Origin: a virus
DNA: 50,519 nt
IMG/VR virus record: IMGVR_UViG_3300020439_001565
Coordinates: 1 to 50,519 of that record
Direction: 5' to 3' (one strand)
The notes under the pieces were generated by a model that was given only the letters and a program-made list of their open reading frames with translations, did no database searches and was not told the DNA's origin. This document shows positions 9,701 to 16,034 of the stretch, piece by piece (within the stretch, counting starts at the first letter, position 1; every line of letters starts with the position of its first letter). Both the position numbers and the translations under genes were made by a program.

Positions 9701-10128
9701 TGATGAACTCTAGAGTCCAAAAGGTTTCTAACTTCTTTAACTGTGGAAGAAGTGGTATCTTTAAAGTTTTCAGTTAATACTTCAACTTGTTCAAAGATCT
9801 TCTTCTCAGCTTGTTTAATCTTTGATTCGACTCTGAGATCTGTTTGATGGACAGTCTTCTTATACTTAGGAAGTTTATCATTTACAAGATCATCTACTAG
9901 ATCATATAAACCAACAATGTCTTCCCGATACTCCTGCAGTTGTTTTTTATTTGCAGAGAGAATTTGTTCCTGAATATTTTTAAAAGCACTATCAATAATC
10001 AACAATGAAGGTGCTACTCCCTCATGTGGTGATTCGATGGTCTGTTCTTCCATCGGAATATCAACTACCTCAGGAGCTTTAATCTCCTTGTTTTCACCAT
10101 TTAGTTCGGACGGTTTTTTTAGTGCCAC
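6763..10128 (-). CDS. Coiled-coil and beta-helix fibre/structural protein, GTG start
   Basis: About 1121 residues. Residues about 35-225 are charged coiled coil (KQAEKKIFEQVEVL, KELREEVFGIL). Then come TAGIATNAS repeats (about 285-385) and a parallel beta-helix-type region starting AKDGNDSNSGELTKPKLTIK, like pectate-lyase/pre-neck-appendage folds, followed by a large C-terminal region ending PYILSLGGF. I chose GTG 10128 (VALKKPSEL) because GGAG lies 9 nt before it; an upstream ATG at 10155 lacks such a site and adds an unlike sequence. It is first in the fibre operon, with a composite promoter 35 nt upstream. Likely a tail-fibre or tailspike-type protein; no enzyme residues are evident. Confidence 0.72.
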   Translation of the reverse strand: MALKKPSELNGENKEIKAPEVVDIPMEEQTIESPHEGVAPSLLIIDSAFKNIQEQILSANKKQLQEYREDIVGLYDLVDDLVNDKLPKYKKTVHQTDLRVESKIKQAEKKIFEQVEVLTENFKDTTSSTVKEVRNLLDSRVHQVKESIDKKYSREHGIAIKELREEVFGILSKKDFDISALGKKLNEISESYQALKEETKKGKLLNEGLLNGPLDPNDPLSKTEFVTIDQLNKHYSLFVNRVQEQLSTLGGGGETRLQYLDDIVGIATNASAYDGMYLRYDHATKKFVFSTVTAPSADTVNYAFVAGISTFATTAGIATNASAATYATTAGIATNASVATYAATAGIASVATTAQSISGVAGTATYAATAGIATYASTAGIATFANDADIQGEKSILYVAKDGNDSNSGELTKPKLTIKAAVQKIIDEGLSDTVVRVAPGSYIEDNPIVLPNEVSVIGASIRETTISPLNADQDIFHVGNANYIAEMSFTGTQNPGKAVVAFDPVERRYISRSTYVQNCTNFIPNNIGMKIDGDLSIGPTKSMVVDSYTQYNQGGIGCSITNNAYAQLVSMFTICCETAIFTGTGGACDLSNSNSSFGDFGLVADGVSDLSYTGVVTTAAAENTDVFAINLNNPTLNVVNAGYTHTTGMLRVETDGAHKFLIGAGVTINNMTFSCNEGNSIYPSGNLGYVFNAEAVAEGTYYDGHTLIAGNRQHIIDQSYAAIGVAYPSFVQPDPEKCKRDIGHVIDAVTKDIRDKTSKNTLEATKRYFTLDGSALISNGVAGEVPQTLVGFSSARVMMKEAITNQLPFKDLTILPDPGTGSNTDPASCSGPRSFIDNLVGILTTRLGAGNIVGANELPAVSMASTVFTVNVGVSTIAHTYVSGGDAALDVPRPHDGQVIYFDRLYNTVKKVNISDQGTYTAQPSVVFSDPETDWGVKATGIPVLENGKIVGVDMISNGRGYVNPPTVTFSTPQSGINTAVGKAELTPTYYTISKATAITNDVSLVTLTENVPFAVGVGTVVNFFKQSRILATSHSFEFVGSGNDISRAIPYSGGIPPIPENETDSRNGGLVIYTSTNQAGNFKIGDGVIINQVEGRISGQSYSKSLVSTMTPYILSLGGF
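9119..9196 (-). repeat. 45-nt period repeat with two identical 33-nt copies
   Basis: 33-nt identical segments at 9119-9151 and 9164-9196 encode the TAGIATNAS units of the fibre protein. A similar but diverged unit lies just downstream of the coiled coil. The array probably sets fibre length. Confidence 0.8.
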
Positions 10129-10162
10129 TAATAATATCTCCGTACATGAGGTCAATATTTAA

Positions 10163-10196
10163 TATTTATATTACCGTCATAATAGATCATTGTCAA
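10163..10196 (-). promoter_or_regulatory. Composite promoter: sigma70 boxes plus late box
   Basis: Minus strand TTGACA (10196-10191), 17-bp spacer, TAATAT (10173-10168), overlapped by TATAAATA (10170-10163). The stop codon TGA of the preceding gene (10195-10193) forms part of the -35 hexamer. It drives the fibre gene starting at 10128. Confidence 0.75.
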
Positions 10197-10831
10197 CAAA
10201 AGTGAACTAACTTATCAAGCAATTTCTTATAATTACCATCTGACTTAATTATCAAACGTTTCATTTCACACCATAAATCAGACTCGTCGTAGATCTTACC
10301 AGACCAAGGACCCAGAGGATGAGGTTCCTGGTCAAACTCTATCCCCATGACGTAAGTTCTTCTAGGCCACATAGTTCCCATACATGATAATACAGAAACT
10401 TGATCGACTTCCTTTCCTTTTCGTACTAGGTCAATTAGATTTGATAATTTGCCACCAGACTTTGGTTGAAATATGACTCTATCTATAGGAGTCTGCGGTA
10501 AGAAATGAGATAGGATCAATGTTCTACACTTTCCAGTTTCTCTCATGGGAGAGGTAGGATCAGAAGTTTTATACATTGGATACATACATCCTCCTTCGGA
10601 AAGTTCTTTATACAAAATAGGGAGAACAGTGAAGTGTGACTGGGGATATTCTATAGAATTATTATCATATTTGCCTTGCATTACATCTTCTACATCAGAA
10701 ACAAAAGTATCAAAAGATGATTGTTCATCAATAGAATCTACCAGAGTATTCTCCATATATTCAAACTGGGCAATATCATCAAACGGTTTTAATGTTTCAA
10801 ACGTTACCGCATCATTATATAAAATATTCAT
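10193..10831 (-). CDS. Paralogue array member 7 (last, most diverged), unknown
   Basis: A 212-residue protein, the last of seven tandem related genes. It keeps the family layout: an N-terminal beta segment with FEYME, the middle block SHFTVLPILYKELSEGG, then CRTLILSHFLP in place of the GRxLIxxRYFP seen in the others, and a C-terminal YKKLLDKLVHF. The YGxG loop present in the siblings is replaced by SGGKLS, so it may have lost an activity or interaction. A ribosome site (GGAG) precedes ATG 10831, and the gene overlaps the next one upstream by 17 nt. No known domain recognised. Confidence 0.75.
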   Translation of the reverse strand: MNILYNDAVTFETLKPFDDIAQFEYMENTLVDSIDEQSSFDTFVSDVEDVMQGKYDNNSIEYPQSHFTVLPILYKELSEGGCMYPMYKTSDPTSPMRETGKCRTLILSHFLPQTPIDRVIFQPKSGGKLSNLIDLVRKGKEVDQVSVLSCMGTMWPRRTYVMGIEFDQEPHPLGPWSGKIYDESDLWCEMKRLIIKSDGNYKKLLDKLVHFC

Positions 10832-11531
10832 CTTTCTCCGACTTTGGTCTGTCTAAACTATTGATCATACCCTTTACTATTTTATCAAAACAATCTTCTG
10901 GATCATCTAATATAATCTTTCTCTGTTTTTCCCACAAATAATCAGACACAGTATCTTCAATATATTGATTGGGTTTCCACCACTTACGTTCATCTATATA
11001 GTCGTGCCCAAAACAAATCTCTTTAATGTAATAGTATGCACCACATGGTTCTAAAAACACTATGACATCTTCAATAAAATCCTTGTCTTTCCAATAGTCA
11101 CTATTCCGTATCAAATCAATTACTTTTTCAACAACTTCTGTAGTACCAATACCGTACTCTTCCGAAGATCTAATAATATCAACTTTACAATCAGGAAAGT
11201 ATCTACCTATTACTAGTGCTCTACCAAATCCAGTAGAATACTTATCGAAAGGATCATCACAGTCCATAAATGTAAAGATAGGAAATCTAACCATACCTTC
11301 AGATAAAATGTCTCTATAAAGATAAGGCAACTTGGTGAAGTTTCTGGGTTTATCTTTACCACTCCTAACTCTTTCCAAATGATAATTAAAATCATCAATA
11401 GCATATTGATGGAAATCTATTGGAATATCAACCTGACAATCATACTTAAAATTACAGATCATCAAAGGTCTTATCTTGGTTGATTTTATTTCTCTACCAC
11501 TAGTGTCTTCAAAGTATCTTATCCTCTGCAT
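10815..11531 (-). CDS. Paralogue array member 6, unknown
   Basis: A 238-residue protein opening MQRIRYFEDTSGREIKSTKI. It has the full family signature: YFxDxTG at the N-terminus, NFKYDCQVDI, FTKLPYLYRDILSEG, FGRALVIGRYFP, SSEEYGIGTTEVVEKVIDLI, YWKDKDFIEDVIVFL and a C-terminal DCFDKIVKGMINSLD. It is closest to member 3 (13092-13814), sharing KSTRIKPLMIANFEYE-like text, so these two probably arose by a later duplication. No signal peptide or membrane segment; likely cytoplasmic. Function not recognised. Confidence 0.8.
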   Translation of the reverse strand: MQRIRYFEDTSGREIKSTKIRPLMICNFKYDCQVDIPIDFHQYAIDDFNYHLERVRSGKDKPRNFTKLPYLYRDILSEGMVRFPIFTFMDCDDPFDKYSTGFGRALVIGRYFPDCKVDIIRSSEEYGIGTTEVVEKVIDLIRNSDYWKDKDFIEDVIVFLEPCGAYYYIKEICFGHDYIDERKWWKPNQYIEDTVSDYLWEKQRKIILDDPEDCFDKIVKGMINSLDRPKSEKDEYFI

Positions 11532-12244
11532 AATATAATATCGTCCAAGAGTTGCAAATAATCTTCATCTGTTTCTAACTTAGAAAGTTTTATCTTTGAT
11601 TTTATTTCCAACCAGTCATCGAAAGTACAGACTTTTTCCAGAAAAGGATCTAGTTGTCTAGTTGTTGGTCTCTTTAGTCTTTCAGACAAATATTCTTTAC
11701 TCACAAAATTAACACTCCTAATTTGCCACATGTCCTGAAAGGGAAGTAATGACACAACATATTCTTTATCAAAATCATTCCCACTTCCAGCAAGACTCAA
11801 ATATTTTCTTACTAACTCTTCACCACCAACACCATACTCTTTACCATGCGTAGTATAATCATGAACAAGATATGGAAAATACCTATACCCAATCAACGTT
11901 CTACCATGCCCACATGAAAGAAGTCTTTCCTTATTGGGATCAATAACAAATGGTTGTTTGAACTTACCCTCCTCCACAAGGACATCATATAAATGAATCA
12001 ATTTTGTTATCAACCAATATCCCTCTCTGAATTCTATAAAAGCATCATCATATGGTTTATTCCATGCAGGATTGAAAGGAGCAGACTTGAAGTGTTTGAT
12101 ATCTCTCTTAAAGATAGAAAGAGATTCTTGAAAGAGTCTTTCGGATATCGTATCGTGTTCATACTTATATCCAACTACCTTTAACTGATCACCAAGGTTT
12201 AACGACTCTCCAGTTTTATCATTAAAGTATAATATAGGTTTCAT
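11519..12244 (-). CDS. Paralogue array member 5, unknown
   Basis: About 241 residues. I chose the ATG at 12244, which overlaps the upstream stop as ATGA (an ATG nine bases earlier is possible). Family blocks are seen: MKPILYFNDKTGESLN, VGYKYEHDTI, HGRTLIGYRYFP, HGKEYGVGGEELVRKYLSL, YVVSLLPFQDMWQIRSVNF and YLSERLKRPTTRQLDPFLEK. The strongly conserved FP...YGxGxxE core suggests one fold with variable surfaces. No catalytic motif of a known family recognised. Confidence 0.78.
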   Translation of the reverse strand: MKPILYFNDKTGESLNLGDQLKVVGYKYEHDTISERLFQESLSIFKRDIKHFKSAPFNPAWNKPYDDAFIEFREGYWLITKLIHLYDVLVEEGKFKQPFVIDPNKERLLSCGHGRTLIGYRYFPYLVHDYTTHGKEYGVGGEELVRKYLSLAGSGNDFDKEYVVSLLPFQDMWQIRSVNFVSKEYLSERLKRPTTRQLDPFLEKVCTFDDWLEIKSKIKLSKLETDEDYLQLLDDIILCRG

Positions 12245-13095
12245 ATCTTCCAAGTATAGACACTCTCAAAATGTTTTTTGTATCCTCTAACCATATTATC
12301 TAATAATTCCCAATAGTCTTCATCAGTTTCCAATGTAGATCCATCAATAATATTTTTAAGAATCTTCCAGTTAGTTAGTCTAGAAGTATTTTCTATAAAC
12401 CTTTCAGGTCTGTAGTGCTTATAGTTTTCCATGTATTCAGGATCAACTAACTCTACTGTCTTTAGAGTGTACAACATTCTATAAGTATAGTCGTCATAAA
12501 AGTCATCCAATCCACCAAAGAATCTATTTTCGCCCACAGAACATAAGTTAACTATGATTTTATAATCAGATATATCTTTACCATTCCAATATGAATTTTC
12601 AAATAAGTTATCCAAAAATTCTTCCATATCGTCATCACCACCAATACCTTCCGATATATCGCTACTAACAATATCAATGGTTTGTTCTGGAAAATATCTA
12701 CCTAAGATTAAACTCCTACCATTTCCAGATAACATTGGCGTATGTTTGAGTCCATAGTCATTAGAAGTCAACCACTTCTCCTGATACGGAGATTCCATAA
12801 TGGGATACTGAAATGGTTCTCCTCCTTCAGCAGTTAGGTATAGGAAAGGAAGTATAGTGAAAACATCGAAAGCTATTCTACCATCGTCATAATCACGCAT
12901 ACCATATCCACGACCACCGTTTAAGTATCTATCAACATCATATTTGAAAAGATCAAACGCAGTTGCAAGTCTATCTGGTGAAATTTTTTCATTCTTATAG
13001 TACTTAAACTTTACAAGATTTAAGTTAAAGAGACCATCATCAAATTCAATCAACTGACCATCGTCAGCATCAAAGTAAGTTACATTGTATTTCAT
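12241..13095 (-). CDS. Paralogue array member 4, unknown
   Basis: A 284-residue protein, longer than most siblings because of insertions near GYGMRDYDDGRIA and the region after the core. The family core is intact: VTYFDADDGQLIEF, FTILPFLYLTAEGG, GNGRSLILGRYFP, SSDISEGIGGDDDMEEFL (an acidic version of the YGxGxxE loop), YWNGKDISDYKIIVNL and ERFIENTSRLTNWKILKNI. Overlaps its upstream neighbour by 4 nt (ATGA), so translation is probably coupled. Unknown function. Confidence 0.8.
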   Translation of the reverse strand: MKYNVTYFDADDGQLIEFDDGLFNLNLVKFKYYKNEKISPDRLATAFDLFKYDVDRYLNGGRGYGMRDYDDGRIAFDVFTILPFLYLTAEGGEPFQYPIMESPYQEKWLTSNDYGLKHTPMLSGNGRSLILGRYFPEQTIDIVSSDISEGIGGDDDMEEFLDNLFENSYWNGKDISDYKIIVNLCSVGENRFFGGLDDFYDDYTYRMLYTLKTVELVDPEYMENYKHYRPERFIENTSRLTNWKILKNIIDGSTLETDEDYWELLDNMVRGYKKHFESVYTWKI

Positions 13096-13814
13096 TTTGT
13101 ATAATACTTGATATTATTGGATTGAAGTCCATCAAGGTTATTTAACATGCCTCTCACAACCATATCAAAACAATTTGTGGGGTCTTCTTTTATTGCCTGT
13201 TCCTGCAATTCCCACAACCCATCATTGATTGTTGATTCTACAAATTCTTGAGGTCTATAATTCTTTCTTCTCTCTAGATAGTCATCCGAAGCGAAACCTA
13301 TTTCTTTAAGATAATAATACCAAGTATGTTTACCCAACATGACAATAACTGTTTCGGAAACTGATTTATCTTTCCAATACATATTATTCCTAATCAAATC
13401 TATTGCTTTTTCTGCAATTTCAATTGATCCTACACCAAAATCTTGAGATGACTTTATATGATCTACCCTAATGTCTGGAAAGTACTTTCGTGCAACTAGT
13501 GCTCTACCATATCCCACACCATATCGCACATTTATATCTGGATGATCACAAAATTCATAGAATGGAAACCTCATCATCCCATCTTTTTGAAACTCTTTAT
13601 AGAGATACGGCAACTTTGTAAAGATCCTAGGCTTAGGATTACCATTAAGTACTCTATTTACATGATACTTAATGTCATCTATGGCACAACTATGAAACTC
13701 TTCAGATATTTTAACTTGAGATTCATACTCAAAATTTGCAATCATTAGAGGTTTGATCCTGGTAGATTTTAATTCTTTTCCACTACCATCATCAAAGTAC
13801 TTTATCTTTAACAT
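13092..13814 (-). CDS. Paralogue array member 3, unknown
   Basis: A 240-residue protein opening MLKIKYFDDGSGKELKSTRI, the clearest copy of the family N-terminus. It has FTKLPYLYKEFQKDG, YGRALVARKYFP, SSQDFGVGSIEIAEKAIDLI, YWKDKSVSETVIVML, YYLKEIGFASDDYLERRKNY and a C-terminal FDMVVRGMLNNLD. It is the nearest relative of member 6. Overlaps member 2 by 23 nt, a longer overlap than ATGA that still preserves both frames. No domain recognised. Confidence 0.8.
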   Translation of the reverse strand: MLKIKYFDDGSGKELKSTRIKPLMIANFEYESQVKISEEFHSCAIDDIKYHVNRVLNGNPKPRIFTKLPYLYKEFQKDGMMRFPFYEFCDHPDINVRYGVGYGRALVARKYFPDIRVDHIKSSQDFGVGSIEIAEKAIDLIRNNMYWKDKSVSETVIVMLGKHTWYYYLKEIGFASDDYLERRKNYRPQEFVESTINDGLWELQEQAIKEDPTNCFDMVVRGMLNNLDGLQSNNIKYYTK

Positions 13815-14535
13815 AATCTAAGTTCTTAAAAACAATGTCATTGAGAATCTCAGTGTAATATTTACCAGATTTCAAAATCAACTTTATCCTACTCCATAAT
13901 TTCATATCCATAGATCTTTCGATGAATGGTTCTGGTCTAAAATTTCTATAGGAGTTCAAGTAGTTTTCATCGGTAAAACTCAAATCCTTAATTACATACA
14001 AATCTTTTTTATACTTTGAAAGTAAGACAACAGCAATAGGATATTTTACATGACCCATCCAATATCTATTATTAGAAATATCATTAATTAGTTTTCTGAT
14101 TATTTCTTCTCCACCAGTACCAAACTGTTCTGAGTGTGTAGTAATATCCAAAGGAACATCATGGGCAAAAGTAGAAGCTATAAGAGTTCTACCCAATCCA
14201 GAAATCATTTTCCTACTTTTTTTCCTATCTGGAAAAACATAAGCAGGATATTTAAAAGGTAGTTTCTTTACACACAAATCATAATAAAGATATGGCAGTT
14301 TTGTGAATACGTCGTGAGGAAAAATATATTTTTCACTGAATATATACTCTTCTTCTGATAAAGTAGTATCTTCTTCTAAAAACTCATCCACATCCGCAGT
14401 AAAGACGTTGAAGGCATCTTGAGCCATTTGGTCTGTTGGTAATATGACTTCATACTTATAGTCCACGATGGTAGGAATATCCATAGGCATTCCAGTTGCA
14501 TCATCAAAACATAATATTTTAAAGTCTCCAGTCAT
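13792..14535 (-). CDS. Paralogue array member 2, unknown
   Basis: A 247-residue protein opening MTGDFKILCFDDATGMPMDI. Family blocks: VDYKYEVILPTD, FTKLPYLYYDLCVKK, GLGRTLIASTFAHD (core changed from RYFP), HSEQFGTGGEEIIRKLINDI, YWMGHVKYPIAVVLL and FRPEPFIERSMDMKLWSRI. The altered FP motif separates it from members 3-6. No transmembrane segment. It is co-transcribed with its siblings; the function is unknown. Confidence 0.8.
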   Translation of the reverse strand: MTGDFKILCFDDATGMPMDIPTIVDYKYEVILPTDQMAQDAFNVFTADVDEFLEEDTTLSEEEYIFSEKYIFPHDVFTKLPYLYYDLCVKKLPFKYPAYVFPDRKKSRKMISGLGRTLIASTFAHDVPLDITTHSEQFGTGGEEIIRKLINDISNNRYWMGHVKYPIAVVLLSKYKKDLYVIKDLSFTDENYLNSYRNFRPEPFIERSMDMKLWSRIKLILKSGKYYTEILNDIVFKNLDYVKDKVL

Positions 14536-15373
14536 AAATTGATTCTACGTAGTCTAAGTTATCGAAAATGAATTTGTCTAAAAGATCTATGTCTTCCCCT
14601 TCAAATTCTTCGTATATTTTATGTAATCTTTTATTTAGATTGTTTTGAATGGTCTTACTTAAGAAGTAGTCTGGTTTTAATCTGGGTTCTATATGTTTCC
14701 CCGCATCTTTCTGAGGCACAAAGTCTATCAGTTTAATAAACCAAACATTTTTTTCATTCCATCTATACTCCTGTTCATCAAAAGGAACCTCAATACCATC
14801 TGTATGTGTCCACTTAGGATCTGGGTATGGATGTAAGTTAACAAATGCTACCATGTCGGACACATCTTTGTCTTTCCACCATGAAGTTTGTTTAACGTAT
14901 TCAACATATTCTTCGATAACTTCACCTCTACCTGTTCCATATTGTAAGGAAAAATGGGCAAGTGGATAATTACTTTCTGGGAAATATCGATTCTGAATAA
15001 AAAGTCTACCAGATCCTGTTTGAAGATCCCATCTCTCTGGATTAGTTTTACTATATCCTTTCCTATCAATGATATTTAAATCTATTGCAATGTATGGGTA
15101 CATGAAACATCCATGTTTCTTATAATCCAAATACTGATATGGAAGTTTGGCTATAGATCTAAGTTTCTCGTCACCTTCTTTGGTTCCTGGATTAAAAAAT
15201 ATATTGGGATCATCATTATGAATTGATCTTATATTTTTCAAGTTAGATTTATAACTATCTCTAACCATTTTTTCTGACATGACATCCAAAGTCACAGGAT
15301 TAAATCCCATGACCCTATTAGGTGGATGCTCAAAATTTATACCAGTCTCATCAACGATATATTTTATTTGCAT
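14519..15373 (-). CDS. Paralogue array member 1, unknown
   Basis: A 284-residue protein and the first of the seven. It has MQIKYIVDETGINFEHPP, IAKLPYQYLDYKKHG, SGRLFIQNRYFP, FSLQYGTGRGEVIEEYVEYV, WWKDKDVSDMVAFVNL and a C-terminal DLLDKFIFDNLDYVES. It overlaps the GT8-like gene upstream by 23 nt, tying the array physically and probably translationally to a sugar-transfer gene and glgP. The family might act on or sense carbohydrate, but that is inference only. Confidence 0.8.
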   Translation of the reverse strand: MQIKYIVDETGINFEHPPNRVMGFNPVTLDVMSEKMVRDSYKSNLKNIRSIHNDDPNIFFNPGTKEGDEKLRSIAKLPYQYLDYKKHGCFMYPYIAIDLNIIDRKGYSKTNPERWDLQTGSGRLFIQNRYFPESNYPLAHFSLQYGTGRGEVIEEYVEYVKQTSWWKDKDVSDMVAFVNLHPYPDPKWTHTDGIEVPFDEQEYRWNEKNVWFIKLIDFVPQKDAGKHIEPRLKPDYFLSKTIQNNLNKRLHKIYEEFEGEDIDLLDKFIFDNLDYVESIYDWRL

Positions 15374-16034
15374 CTAGACACTCCTCATAATATTGATTCC
15401 ACAAACCAGAGTAATCACAGTCTTTAGTCTCTTCAAACCATGGTCCACCATCCGTATAGTGCAATGCAAAAGGATCATCGTAAGCCCACAGATCATCATA
15501 ATAACCAACCAACCAATTCCACCGTTCAGGTAGTTCACCTAGATCTTTATCTGCAATCCAGTCAAACTGATGCAACTCTGCAGGAGTCATACCATTGACA
15601 TCCAAAAACTTATGAGATGGATGTTCGTTATTGAATAAGATCAAAGAACTCCAGTTCTTTCTAGGATATGGAAACTGAATTTGACCATCCATCTTCGTAT
15701 TGCTCTTTGGTTTATAGTCATGTTTGACTACCATTGCAGCATACTTAGGATCAGCCATATCAAATAAATCCTTAACATCCTCAATGAATAAGAAGTCACA
15801 ATCACAATATAGTGACCAACCCTTAAAATTTGATAGTGCAGGTGTTAAGAATCTAGTTAGAGAGAACTCAGTAGACGCATTCTCATCCACAGGTCTATCG
15901 TAAAGACCAAGAAGTCTTACGTTTCGTTGTTCAATTGGTTTTACTATTGCTTCAGGTCTGTGTTTGCGGATGCTGTAATCACAGACCTTGAATGCCCAGT
16001 GTTCACGGGTATCATACCCAACCCAAATGTTCAT
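15351..16034 (-). CDS. GT8-like glycosyltransferase
   Basis: About 227 residues, starting at the ATG that overlaps the glgP stop as ATGA (16034). It opens MNIWVGYDTREHWAFKVCDYS, then has FSLTRFLTPAL and GWSLYCDCDFLFIEDV, which carries a DxD-type nucleotide-sugar/metal site (DCD), and later WNWLVGYYD and the terminal HYTDGGPWF, typical of GT8-type cytoplasmic transferases. GT8 includes glycogenin and galactosyltransferases; the acceptor here is unknown. Its place directly after glycogen phosphorylase is suggestive but no proof of a shared substrate. Confidence 0.75.
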   Translation of the reverse strand: MNIWVGYDTREHWAFKVCDYSIRKHRPEAIVKPIEQRNVRLLGLYDRPVDENASTEFSLTRFLTPALSNFKGWSLYCDCDFLFIEDVKDLFDMADPKYAAMVVKHDYKPKSNTKMDGQIQFPYPRKNWSSLILFNNEHPSHKFLDVNGMTPAELHQFDWIADKDLGELPERWNWLVGYYDDLWAYDDPFALHYTDGGPWFEETKDCDYSGLWNQYYEECLDANKIYR

